This document shows, piece after piece, positions 8,529 to 15,775 of a stretch of DNA of 64,000 bases; position 1 is the stretch's first letter; every line of letters starts with the position of its first letter. The notes beneath the pieces were generated by a model. It saw only the letters and a program-made list of their open reading frames with translations. It searched no databases and was not told the origin of the DNA. This DNA comes from WHSW01 sp963777775 (GTDB taxonomy: Bacteria; Actinomycetota; Thermoleophilia; Solirubrobacterales; 70-9), in the NCBI GenBank assembly GCA_963777775.1, contig CAVZRL010000003.1, positions 57,369 to 121,368 of the forward strand. The letters are read 5' to 3'. The position numbers and the translations under genes are program-made.

Positions 8529-9248
8529 ATGAGAGCTGCCGACCTCGACCTCGACCTCGACGTCTTCGCCGGGCCCTTCGACCTGCTGATGACCGTGATC
8601 CTGCGCGAGGAGATCGCCCTCGCCGAGGTCGAGCTGGGCGAGGTCGTGATCGCTTATCTCGAGCACGTCGAGGAACAGGGCGAGCTCGAGCTCGAGGCGG
8701 CGACCGAGTTCCTGGTCCTGATCGCTTCGCTGCTCGAGCTCAAGTCGCGCCTCCTGCTCCCTGCGGCCGAGGAGGCGGAGCCGGCGCTGGCTCCCGAGGA
8801 GGCGGCCGACGAGCTGCTCGCCCGGATGCTCGAGTACCGGCGCTACCGCGACGCCGCGGCGCACCTGCGCGCGCTGTTCGCAGACGGCCGCCGCTACGTC
8901 TACCGCTCCGCCCCGCTGCCGCCCGAGCTGCGCCGGGTTGCGCTCGACGCCGCCCGCCCCGCCTACGAGCCCGACTCGCTCGCCGCCTCGATCGGCGACC
9001 TGCTGCGGAGCCCGCCGCGACCCGACCTCAGCCACATCCGCCCGACCGTCTCGCTCGAGAAGCGGCTTCGGGTCCTGCGCGAGCTGATCGCCAGCCGCAG
9101 CACGCTCGATTTCGACGAGGCGTTCGGCGATCAGGACCGCCTGACCCAGGCGGTGACGCTGTTCGCGCTGCTCGAGATGCACAAGCGCGGCGAGGCGACC
9201 TGGAGCCAGCGAGACACCTTCGGCCGGATCACGATCGAGGCGGCGTGA
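8529..9248 (+). CDS. scpA: Segregation and condensation protein A (kleisin)
   Basis: A 239-residue ScpA. The N-terminal kleisin signature VFAGPFDLLMTVI is at about residues 11-23, followed by acidic helices and a C-terminal winged-helix region (SLEKRLRVLRELI, then TFLALLEMHKRGEA-like VTLFALLEMHKRG). ScpA bridges the heads of an SMC dimer and binds ScpB. The SMC encoded at 48643 in this window is unusually short, so the geometry of this complex may differ. It is followed by scpB after 52 bases. Confidence 0.92.
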   Translation: MRAADLDLDLDVFAGPFDLLMTVILREEIALAEVELGEVVIAYLEHVEEQGELELEAATEFLVLIASLLELKSRLLLPAAEEAEPALAPEEAADELLARMLEYRRYRDAAAHLRALFADGRRYVYRSAPLPPELRRVALDAARPAYEPDSLAASIGDLLRSPPRPDLSHIRPTVSLEKRLRVLRELIASRSTLDFDEAFGDQDRLTQAVTLFALLEMHKRGEATWSQRDTFGRITIEAA

Positions 9249-9300
9249 GGCGGAGTCCGAGAGGACGAAGCCGAGCCCGGCCGCCGTTGAGGCCGCTTGT

Positions 9301-9864
9301 ATGAGCGCGCTCGAGCGAACCGTCGAGGCGCTGCTCTTCCTCTCGCCGGAGCCGGTTGGCAGCGCTGAGCTCGCCGAGGCCTGCGAGGCATCGGAGGCCG
9401 AGGTCGACCGGGCCCTCGACCTGCTCGACGGCTCGCTTGCCGAGCGCGGCGTGGTCCTGCGCCGGGTCGCCGGCGGCTACTCGCTTGCCGCCCATCCCGA
9501 CGCAGAGGCGGCCGCCCGGCGGCTGCTGGCGAAGCCGAAGACGCCGCCGCTGACCCAGGCCCAGGCCGAGACGCTGGCGATCGTCGCCTACCTGCAACCG
9601 GTTTCGCGGCCCGAGATCGCTCGGATCCGCGGCGTCGCATCGGAGTCGGCGGTGCAGACGCTCACCGAGCGGGGCCTGATCGAGGAGTCGGGGCGCTCGC
9701 GCTTCGGCGCCGTGATCCATCGCACCACGCCGCTCTTCGAGCGCCTCTTCGGGCTCCCGGGGCTCGACTCGCTGCCCGACCCGGCCCGCTTCGACCCATC
9801 GCCCGAGGACGAGGCCGAGCTGCGCGAGCGCCTGCTGCGCGCCGGCGAGCAGCGCGCGAGCTGA
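9301..9864 (+). CDS. scpB: Segregation and condensation protein B
   Basis: A 187-residue protein with two winged-helix domains. Family blocks include VEALLFLSPEPV at the N-terminus, RRVAGGYSLAAHPD, the stretch QAQAETLAIVAYLQPVSRPEI and IRGVASESAVQTLTERGLIEESGR. ScpB dimers bind the kleisin ScpA and regulate SMC loading. It lies between scpA and rluB, the common scpAB-rluB order in Gram-positive bacteria. Confidence 0.93.
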   Translation: MSALERTVEALLFLSPEPVGSAELAEACEASEAEVDRALDLLDGSLAERGVVLRRVAGGYSLAAHPDAEAAARRLLAKPKTPPLTQAQAETLAIVAYLQPVSRPEIARIRGVASESAVQTLTERGLIEESGRSRFGAVIHRTTPLFERLFGLPGLDSLPDPARFDPSPEDEAELRERLLRAGEQRAS

Positions 9865-9882
9865 GCGGGTCCCGGGGCTCTC

Positions 9883-10578
9883 GTGCGCCTCGGCAAGTAC
9901 CTCGCCCGTTGCGGCGTTGCGTCGCGGCGCCGCGCCGAGGAGATGATCGCAGCGGGACGGGTCGCGGTCGCGGGCGAGGTCGTCCGCGACCCGGCGCGCG
10001 ACGTCGACTTGGGCAGCGGGGTGACCGTGGACGGGCGGCCCGCCAGCCCCGAGTCGCGGGAGGTCTGGATGCTCAACAAGCCGGCGGGGGTGGTCTCGAC
10101 CGCGCGCGAGCCGGGGCGCCGGCGTGCGGTCACCGAGCTGGTCGACTCGCGGGCCCGCCTCTACCCGGTCGGGCGCCTCGACGCTGACTCGACCGGGTTG
10201 ATCCTGCTCACCAACGACGGCGAGCTCGCGAACCGGCTCACCCACCCGCGTTACGAGGTCCCGCGCACCTACCGTGCCCGGCTGCGCCGCCCGCCCGCCG
10301 AGGCCGAGCTGCGACGGCTGCGCGAGGGCGTCGAGCTCGATGACGGGCCGACCGCGCCCGCCCGCGTACGCCGCCTCTCGCCCCGGGTGATCGAGCTGAC
10401 GATCCGCGAGGGACGCAATCGCCAGCTGCGCCGGATGGCGGAGGCGGTCGGCAACGAGGTCGTCTCCCTGAGCCGGACGGCGTTCGGCCCGCTGCGGCTC
10501 GGCGAGCTGGGCGAGGGCAGGGCACGGCGCCTGAGCGCGACCGAGGTGCGCCGGCTCTGGAAGGATGCCGCGCGATGA
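9883..10578 (+). CDS. rluB: 23S rRNA pseudouridine synthase (RsuA/RluB family)
   Basis: A 231-residue protein. The N-terminal S4 RNA-binding domain begins RLGKYLARCGVASRRRAEEMI. The catalytic domain has the family's GRLDADSTGLILLTNDG, whose Asp is the nucleophile, and IREGRNRQLRRM near the C-terminus. The name rluB is by synteny with scpAB; RsuA and RluE/F share the same fold. The GTG start at 9883 is 18 bases after scpB. The stop overlaps aroH by ATGA. Confidence 0.88.
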   Translation: MRLGKYLARCGVASRRRAEEMIAAGRVAVAGEVVRDPARDVDLGSGVTVDGRPASPESREVWMLNKPAGVVSTAREPGRRRAVTELVDSRARLYPVGRLDADSTGLILLTNDGELANRLTHPRYEVPRTYRARLRRPPAEAELRRLREGVELDDGPTAPARVRRLSPRVIELTIREGRNRQLRRMAEAVGNEVVSLSRTAFGPLRLGELGEGRARRLSATEVRRLWKDAAR

Positions 10579-10952
10579 GCGAGCCCGAGCGCATCTGGGG
10601 TGTCCGCGGGGCGGTGCAGGTCGAGCGCAACGACGCCGGCTCGATCCTCGCCGCGACGCGCGAGCTGCTCGGGGAGCTGATCGCGCGCAACCGGCTCGAC
10701 GCCGATCACCTCGTGAGCGTGATCTTCACCAGCACCGAGGACCTCGACGCCGAGTTCCCGGCCGTCGCCGCGCGCGAGCTCGGGCTCGACCAGGTGCCGC
10801 TGCTCTGCAACCGCGAGATCGACGTCCCGGGCGCGATGCCCCGCGTGATCAGGGTGCTCGCCCACTACTACGCCGCGGCCGCCCACAGCCCCGCCCACGT
10901 CTACCTGGGCGAAACTCAGAAGCTGCGCGCCGACCTGCATTCCGCGCAGTAG
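10575..10952 (+). CDS. aroH: Chorismate mutase, AroH type
   Basis: A 125-residue monofunctional chorismate mutase of the trimeric Bacillus subtilis AroH class. The sequence follows the family from WGVRGAVQVERNDAGSI through FTSTEDLDAEFPA to the C-terminal HVYLGETQKLRADL. The active-site Arg of the RGA motif, the Cys in LCNREIDVPG and the late Arg are present. It converts chorismate to prephenate, the substrate of TyrA encoded 3.7 kb downstream. It is translationally coupled to rluB. Confidence 0.92.
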   Translation: MSEPERIWGVRGAVQVERNDAGSILAATRELLGELIARNRLDADHLVSVIFTSTEDLDAEFPAVAARELGLDQVPLLCNREIDVPGAMPRVIRVLAHYYAAAAHSPAHVYLGETQKLRADLHSAQ

Positions 10953-10961
10953 CCGAACGGG

Positions 10962-10967
10962 TAGCCT
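10962..10967 (+). promoter_or_regulatory. -10 element of the 72-residue membrane protein gene
   Basis: TAGCCT ends 6 bases before the GTG at 10974, giving a likely leaderless transcript. Confidence 0.45.
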
Positions 10968-10973
10968 GCCGCT

Positions 10974-11192
10974 GTGTCCGCGAGAGGCATAGGGGTGCTC
11001 TTGATCGTCGTCGGGGTCGCCGCCGCGCTGCTCGCAGCGCTGGCCAACCCGCTCGGGATCGGCAACCCCGGTTTCCAGTGGAAGCAGGGCCTGCTGCTCG
11101 GCGTCGGGATCGTGGTCACGCTGGTCGGGATCGTGGTCGCGGTGCGCGCCCCGGACCCCGGAGCTGCGCCGGGACCCGACTCGTCCGCGTAG
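10974..11192 (+). CDS. Small two-helix membrane protein, unknown function
   Basis: A 72-residue protein with two hydrophobic segments (about residues 5-24 and 39-58) joined by a loop containing NPLGIGNPGFQWKQG. The tail is Pro- and Asp-rich. I do not recognise the family. It sits between aroH and a small soluble protein, and has its own promoter-like hexamer. A role in the aromatic pathway is not implied by the sequence. Confidence 0.6.
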   Translation: MSARGIGVLLIVVGVAAALLAALANPLGIGNPGFQWKQGLLLGVGIVVTLVGIVVAVRAPDPGAAPGPDSSA

Positions 11193-11225
11193 GTCGAACA
11201 AGCGGCCAACCGAGGCGCAAGAACG

Positions 11226-11238
11226 CCGCAATTTGCGG
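11226..11238. repeat. Perfect palindrome CCGCAATTTGCGG
   Basis: A 13-base palindrome (6-base arms around one T) lies 33 bases upstream of the -10-like TACCCT at 11271. It could be an operator for the gene at 11320 or a weak hairpin. No function is shown. Confidence 0.3.
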
Positions 11239-11319
11239 AGTCCGCGCGCGAGGACGGGTCGGGGCAGGCGTACCCTCGATGGCGAACCCCCGGACTGACG
11301 GCAACCCACAGGAGACGTC

Positions 11320-11523
11320 GTGACCACGGTCGAAGAGGCGCGTTCGCGCGTGCAACGGTTGCTTGAGCGCGGCTACGGCTTCAAGCGGATCGAGGAGGAG
11401 ATCGAGGCGATCGACGGCCTCGACGCCGAGAGGCGGTCGGCGATCTGGATCTGGGCATGGACGCGCGACGATCTCGGACGCTCGGCACCGACCTCGATCG
11501 CGCGACCCGGGCTGGCGGGCTGA
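11320..11523 (+). CDS. Small hypothetical helical protein
   Basis: A 67-residue soluble protein, mostly helical, with RVQRLLERGYGFKRIEEEIEAIDGLDAERRSAIWIWAW-type composition in its first two thirds. The GTG start is supported by a Shine-Dalgarno site CAGGAG 5 bases upstream. A TACCCT hexamer at 11271-11276 would give a leader of about 40 bases, so this is one of the few leadered genes here. Family not recognised. Confidence 0.5.
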   Translation: MTTVEEARSRVQRLLERGYGFKRIEEEIEAIDGLDAERRSAIWIWAWTRDDLGRSAPTSIARPGLAG

Positions 11524-11586
11524 AGGCCACACCGCCGGGCGCGACCGCGCGGCGCGCGACCGCGCCGCGCCGCAAGAATGGGCGCG

Positions 11587-12678
11587 ATGAGCGTCAGCTT
11601 CGCCCACAAGCTCGCCGCGATCCCCGGATACTCGGCCGGGGTGCCCGCCGGCAAGGCGCCCGAGGCGATCGTCGAGGCGGGCATCGCTCAGCTCGCCTCG
11701 AACGAGTCGCCGTGGGGCCCGCATCCTGCGGTGGCCGACGCGATCGCGCGAGCCGCCGGGGCGATGAACCGCTACCCCGACCCTGCCGCGACCCTGCTCC
11801 GAGCCCGGATCGCCGATCGCCACGAGACCGATCCGACCCAGATCGCGGTCGCGAACGGCTCCTGCGAGATCCTGCTCGCGGCGGCCCTGGCCCTCTGTGA
11901 GCCGGGGGCAGAGCTCGTTTACGCCTGGCCGTCGTTCTCGATCTACCCCTACCTGGCGCCGCTCTCGGGGGCACGCGAGATCCGCGTGCCGCTCGACGCC
12001 GACGACGGACACGACCTCGACGCGCTGGTCGGCGAGCTGACCGCGGCGACCCAGATCCTGATCGTCTGCAATCCCAACAACCCGACCGCGGCCCACCTGC
12101 CGGCGGCGCGGATCGGCGAGCTGCTCGAGCGGGTGCCCGACCACGTGACGGTGATCGTCGACGAGGCCTACGTCGAGTTCCAGCTCGACGACGATCCCGA
12201 CGCGACCGCCGACCTGCGGCGCGAGTTCCCGAACCTGGTCCTGCTCCGCACCTTCTCCAAGGTCTACGGGCTGGCCGGGTTGCGGGTCGGCTACGCGCTC
12301 TGCGCGCCGGCGTTCCGGGCGGCGGTCGACGCCGTCCGCCAGCCGTTCAGCGTCAACGCGATCGCCCAGGCGGCCGCGGCGGAGGCGATCCGTCACCAGG
12401 ACGACGTCGCGAGCCGGATCGAGCGCACGATCGTCGAGCGGGTCACCGTGCAGGAGGGCGTCCGCGAGCTCGGTCTCGAGACCCCGGACTCGCACGCGAA
12501 CTTCTCCTGGGTCGCGCTCGGCGACGCCGACGAGGCGGAGCTGGTCGCGAGCCTGGCCGAGCAGGGGATCGTGGTCCGCGCCGGGACCTCGCTCGGCGGC
12601 CCCGGCCACATCCGGGTCAGCTACGGCACGGGTGAGCAGAACCGGCGCTTCCTCGCCGCGCTCGCCGAGGCGCTCTGA
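11587..12678 (+). CDS. hisC: Histidinol-phosphate / aromatic amino acid aminotransferase
   Basis: A 363-residue class I/II PLP aminotransferase. The Schiff-base Lys lies in RTFSKVYGLAGLRVGYA. ANGSCEILLAAALAL, NPNNPTAAHL and VDEAYVEFQ are typical of HisC. No other his genes are near, but aroH, aroF, tyrA and aroA are, so it may transaminate phenylpyruvate or hydroxyphenylpyruvate. HisC-like aromatic transaminases are known in actinobacteria. An in-frame ATG at 11578 would add three residues; 11587 is preferred because an AAGAAT hexamer ends 7 bases before it. Confidence 0.85.
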   Translation: MSVSFAHKLAAIPGYSAGVPAGKAPEAIVEAGIAQLASNESPWGPHPAVADAIARAAGAMNRYPDPAATLLRARIADRHETDPTQIAVANGSCEILLAAALALCEPGAELVYAWPSFSIYPYLAPLSGAREIRVPLDADDGHDLDALVGELTAATQILIVCNPNNPTAAHLPAARIGELLERVPDHVTVIVDEAYVEFQLDDDPDATADLRREFPNLVLLRTFSKVYGLAGLRVGYALCAPAFRAAVDAVRQPFSVNAIAQAAAAEAIRHQDDVASRIERTIVERVTVQEGVRELGLETPDSHANFSWVALGDADEAELVASLAEQGIVVRAGTSLGGPGHIRVSYGTGEQNRRFLAALAEAL

Positions 12679-12683
12679 CCCGT

Positions 12684-12729
12684 CGAACGTCCCGGACTCC
12701 CCCGCCTGGCGAGGACTGCGGGACGTTCG
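12684..12729. terminator. Bidirectional hairpin between convergent genes
   Basis: CGAACGTCCCG (12684-12694) and CGGGACGTTCG (12719-12729) form an 11-base-pair stem with a 24-base loop. It lies between the stop of the aminotransferase and the stop of the convergent M15 gene, and could end transcription from both sides. There is no long T run. Confidence 0.5.
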
Positions 12730-12732
12730 GCG

Positions 12733-13368
12733 CTACTCCCCGTTGCTCGAGAAGTGCTGGTAGTCGCGGGTGCCGCCGGGCCAGGCGCCGCCCCACTCCC
12801 AGCCGGCGCGGCGCTCGAAGGCTCGCACCACCGCGTCGCCCGCGTGGATCATGCCCTCGGCGTCGCGGGTCCGGTCGGCGAACGGGGCGCCGGCGGAGGG
12901 CGAGACGTGTGCTCCCGAGACGTATGGGTTCTCGATCGGGTTGATGTCGATCGCCCGCCCGTATGCGTGCATCGACCAGCGCCGGGTTCCGGCGACGAAG
13001 CGGCAGTTGAAGGCCGAGGTGTTGTCGGCGTTCATCGAGCGGTGGTCGTCGGCGCCGTAGCGGTCGATCAGCTCCATTCGGCGGATCGGGTACTCGAGCG
13101 CGAACAGCCGCTTCATCGCCCCCAGCACCTTGCGGTCCTGGCTTCGGTGGACGATCAACCGCCCGCGGTGGACGTCGCCGTCAAACCCCCAATGCTCGAG
13201 CTCGAGCAGGCGAAGCTTCCCGAGCCCGACCGGGCAACCGCGATGCCAGGAGCTGCCCACGACCCGGTTCTCGATTCGGCCGCGGATCGGCTCCGAGTGA
13301 CCGTCGAAGGACGGCTCGCCGCCGCCGGCGAGCGCGCCGGCGGCGATTGCGAGCGCGGTGGCGAGCAT
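12733..13368 (-). CDS. Secreted M15-family peptidase (D-Ala-D-Ala carboxypeptidase / endopeptidase-like)
   Basis: A 211-residue protein with a short hydrophobic N-terminal segment (MLATALAIAAGALAGGG) that may be a signal peptide. The zinc site of M15 enzymes is visible as SMHAYGRAIDIN (His and Asp ligands) and the C-terminal YQHFS His. M15 enzymes cut peptidoglycan stem peptides. A TAGATT hexamer ends 6 bases before the ATG. The gene interrupts the aromatic cluster on the opposite strand and is convergent with the aminotransferase gene. Confidence 0.78.
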   Translation of the reverse strand: MLATALAIAAGALAGGGEPSFDGHSEPIRGRIENRVVGSSWHRGCPVGLGKLRLLELEHWGFDGDVHRGRLIVHRSQDRKVLGAMKRLFALEYPIRRMELIDRYGADDHRSMNADNTSAFNCRFVAGTRRWSMHAYGRAIDINPIENPYVSGAHVSPSAGAPFADRTRDAEGMIHAGDAVVRAFERRAGWEWGGAWPGGTRDYQHFSSNGE

Positions 13369-13374
13369 CGGCCG

Positions 13375-13380
13375 AATCTA
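13375..13380 (-). promoter_or_regulatory. -10 element of the M15 peptidase gene
   Basis: On the minus strand TAGATT ends 6 bases before the ATG at 13368; leaderless layout. Confidence 0.5.
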
Positions 13381-13422
13381 CCCGGATCGTGGGCGGAGTT
13401 TGCGCTTTCGGGGGCTCCGTGG

Positions 13423-13428
13423 TACAAC
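13423..13428 (+). promoter_or_regulatory. -10 element of the aroF leader transcript
   Basis: TACAAC ends 7 bases before the GTG of the leader peptide at 13436, the same spacing as other leaderless starts in this window. Transcription from here would produce a leader of about 195 bases before aroF. Confidence 0.5.
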
Positions 13429-13435
13429 CTCCGGC

Positions 13436-13525
13436 GTGAACCGCGAGGTCGCGACCGCTGCCCAGAGCGCCCGCAAGGGCCCGCAGCCGTGCGCGTGGTT
13501 TGCCTACTACTGGCGATTTAGCTAG
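13436..13525 (+). CDS. Aromatic-rich leader peptide upstream of aroF (attenuation)
   Basis: A 29-residue open frame starts with GTG and stops at TAG 13523-13525. Its last nine residues are WFAYYWRFS: two Trp, two Phe and two Tyr within eight codons, whereas the first 20 residues contain none. It starts 105 bases before the DAHP synthase gene region's second hairpin and 194 bases before aroF itself. The stop codon touches the first arm of a 10-base-pair stem. This is the layout of a ribosome-mediated attenuator sensing charged tRNA-Trp, -Phe and -Tyr. Leader peptides upstream of aroF are known in corynebacteria; this one is identified here from sequence only. Confidence 0.8.
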   Translation: MNREVATAAQSARKGPQPCAWFAYYWRFS

Positions 13526-13606
13526 GCGTCCGGCCGGCCGCGAGGCCCGTGATCGAGAAGGAAACCCACCGCCGGACGCCGTAGCAACACTGATCCGCGT
13601 GTGTTG
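13525..13606 (+). promoter_or_regulatory. aroF leader RNA: alternative stem-loops of a putative attenuator
   Basis: GGCGTCCGGC (13525-13534) pairs perfectly with GCCGGACGCC (13571-13580). A second stem CAACAC (13585-13590) / GTGTTG (13601-13606) follows with a 10-base loop. The first arm begins at the last base of the leader peptide stop codon, so a ribosome stalled at the aromatic codons (13496-13519) or released at the stop would influence its folding. No long T run follows the stems, so control may act on translation of aroF or through Rho rather than by intrinsic termination. Confidence 0.6.
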
Positions 13607-13629
13607 AGACCGAAAGGCTATTTCGCAAG

Positions 13630-14655
13630 ATGATGATCGTGATGAAAGAGGGGGCGACGGAGGAGCAGATCTCCCACGTCGTCGAACGAATCGAGGAGGT
13701 CGGGTGCGCGGCGCATGTCTCGCAGGGCGATCTCCTGACCGTGATCGGGGCGATCGGGGACCGCGACCGCGTTTCCTCGCTCGGGCTCGAGGGTGCTCCG
13801 GGGGTCGACCATCTGGTCCCGATCCTGAAGCCCTACAAGCTCGCCTCGACCCAGTTCCGCAAGGGCGAGCGGACGGTGATCGACCTCGACGGCCGCAAGC
13901 TCGGCGGCGAGCACTTCGGCCTGATCGCGGGCCCGTGCACGGTCGAGGGCCGCGAGCAGACGCTCGAGGTGGCCCAGGTGGTCGCCGACGCCGGCGCGAC
14001 AATGCTGCGCGGCGGCGCCTACAAGCCCCGCACCTCCCCGTACAGCTTCCAGGGCCTCGGGGTCGAGGGCCTGCGCCTGCTCGAGGAGGCCAGGCAACAG
14101 ACCGGCCTGCCGATCGTCACCGAGCTGATGGACGCGCGCGACGTCGAGGACGTGGTCGAGGTCGCCGACGTGATCCAGATCGGCGCCCGCAACATGCAGA
14201 ACTACACGCTGCTCTCGGAGGCCGGGCGAACCGGCAAGGCGGTGCTGCTCAAGCGCGGGCTCTCGGCGACCCTCGACGAGCTGCTGATGGCGTCGGAGTA
14301 CGTGCTCAAGGAGGGCAACCCGAACGTGATGCTCTGCGAGCGCGGAATCCGCACCTTCGAGACCACCTACCGGTTCACCCTCGACCTGCTCGCGATCCCG
14401 GCACTGCGCGAGCTCACCCACCTGCCGATCGTCGTCGACCCGAGCCACGCCGCCGGCCGGCGCGACTGGGTCGCGCCGATGTCGCTGGCGGCCGCCGCCG
14501 CGGGCGCCGACGGGATCATGGTCGAGGTCCACAACGAGCCCGAGGAGGCGATCTGCGACGGACCGCAGGCGCTGCCGACCGAGACCTTCGCCGAGTACGC
14601 GGAGCAGGTCCGGCGCGCGGCCGAGGTCGCCGGCAAGCAAGCGTCGGCCGTCTGA
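13630..14655 (+). CDS. aroF: 3-deoxy-7-phosphoheptulonate synthase, type I beta with N-terminal regulatory domain
   Basis: A 341-residue DAHP synthase, the first enzyme of the shikimate pathway (PEP plus erythrose 4-phosphate). Residues 1-70 are a ferredoxin-like domain like the one that gives Tyr/Phe feedback inhibition in Thermotoga maritima. The barrel starts near residue 95 with LIAGPCTVE, then RGGAYKPRTSPYSFQG, IGARNMQN, LLKRG and VDPSHAAGRRD, which hold the PEP and metal ligands. It is preceded by an aromatic leader peptide and followed 25 bases later by tyrA, so enzyme inhibition and attenuation probably act together. Confidence 0.95.
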   Translation: MMIVMKEGATEEQISHVVERIEEVGCAAHVSQGDLLTVIGAIGDRDRVSSLGLEGAPGVDHLVPILKPYKLASTQFRKGERTVIDLDGRKLGGEHFGLIAGPCTVEGREQTLEVAQVVADAGATMLRGGAYKPRTSPYSFQGLGVEGLRLLEEARQQTGLPIVTELMDARDVEDVVEVADVIQIGARNMQNYTLLSEAGRTGKAVLLKRGLSATLDELLMASEYVLKEGNPNVMLCERGIRTFETTYRFTLDLLAIPALRELTHLPIVVDPSHAAGRRDWVAPMSLAAAAAGADGIMVEVHNEPEEAICDGPQALPTETFAEYAEQVRRAAEVAGKQASAV

Positions 14656-14680
14656 GCGGCCGGCGCCCCGTCAGGCAGCG

Positions 14681-15775
14681 GTGAAGATCGCCGTCCTCGG
14701 CGTCGGCCTGATCGGCGGTTCGATCGGCCTCGCCGCGCGGCGGCGGCTCGACGCCGAGGTCAGCGGCTTCGACCCCGATCGCGGGAACCTCGCCCGCGCG
14801 ATCGAGCTCGGGGTGCTCGACGCCGGCGCCGACTCGGCCGCGGGCGCGGTCGCCGAGGCGGAGGTCGTCTTCTGCGCCGCGCCGGTCCGTGATCTGCCCG
14901 AGCTGGTCGCCGCGGCGCTGGCCGCGAGCGGCGAGCGGGCGATCGTCACCGACGTCGGCTCGACCAAACGCTCGCTGATCGAGAGCCTGCCGTCCGCCGG
15001 CGCCGAGCGCTTCATCGGCGGCCATCCGCTCGCGGGCGCCGAGACCTCGGGGGTCGAGAACGCGCGCGCGGAGCTGCTCGAGGGTGCCCGTTGGTACCTG
15101 ACCCCGAGCGAGTCGGCCAGCGGACTGCTCTATGACCGCCTCCAGCGCACGATCGCCGAGCTCGGCGCCCGCCCGCAGGCGATCGACGCCGAGACCCACG
15201 ACCGGGTGATGGCGACTGTCAGCCATCTCCCGCACGTGCTCGCGAACGTGCTCGTCCAGCAGGCCGCCGGGGCGCTCAGCGAGGAGTCCGAGCGGCTGCC
15301 CGAGGTCGGGACCAGCTTTCGCGATACGACCCGGGTCGCGGGCGCGAACCCGTCGATCTGGGCGGACATCTTCGCCACTAACGCGGAAACAGTCGCGGGC
15401 GAGATCGACGCCGTCGGCGAGCGCCTGCGCGAGGCGGCGCGGCTGATCCGAGCCGGCGACCTCGAGGCGGTCGCGAGCTGGCACCGCGACGCCGCCGACG
15501 ACCGGCGCCGGCTGCTCGAGGCGGACCTGATCGGCGGTGACCTTCGCGAGCTGCGGATCGGAGTCCAGAACCGGCCCGGGACCGTGGCCGAGATCGCCCT
15601 GGCGCTCGGGCGGGCGCAAGTCAACATCGAGGACATGGCGCTGTACCCGGCGCCCGACATGCGCACCGGGGCGATCTCGGTCTGGATCGCCGGCGAGCAG
15701 GAGTCCGAGCGCGCCGCCGAGGTCGTGCGCGAGCTCGGTCACACCGCTGCGCTGGTGGCGCCCGGCGAGCGATGA
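14681..15775 (+). CDS. tyrA: Prephenate dehydrogenase with C-terminal ACT domain
   Basis: A 364-residue protein. The NAD-binding GVGLIGGSIG is at residues 7-16, followed by FCAAPV, TDVGSTK and the substrate-binding GGHPLAGAETSGVENA. The dehydrogenase body ends near residue 285. From about 287 an ACT domain follows (LRELRIGVQNRPGTVAEI), usually the site of Tyr feedback. It makes 4-hydroxyphenylpyruvate from prephenate. GTG start 25 bases after aroF; the stop overlaps aroA by ATGA. Confidence 0.93.
   Translation: MKIAVLGVGLIGGSIGLAARRRLDAEVSGFDPDRGNLARAIELGVLDAGADSAAGAVAEAEVVFCAAPVRDLPELVAAALAASGERAIVTDVGSTKRSLIESLPSAGAERFIGGHPLAGAETSGVENARAELLEGARWYLTPSESASGLLYDRLQRTIAELGARPQAIDAETHDRVMATVSHLPHVLANVLVQQAAGALSEESERLPEVGTSFRDTTRVAGANPSIWADIFATNAETVAGEIDAVGERLREAARLIRAGDLEAVASWHRDAADDRRRLLEADLIGGDLRELRIGVQNRPGTVAEIALALGRAQVNIEDMALYPAPDMRTGAISVWIAGEQESERAAEVVRELGHTAALVAPGER

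Noticed and set aside
13436..13525. Leader peptide as a random short frame
   Set aside because: Considered, but clustering of six aromatic codons in eight positions, the stop at a perfect stem and the position before DAHP synthase make chance unlikely.
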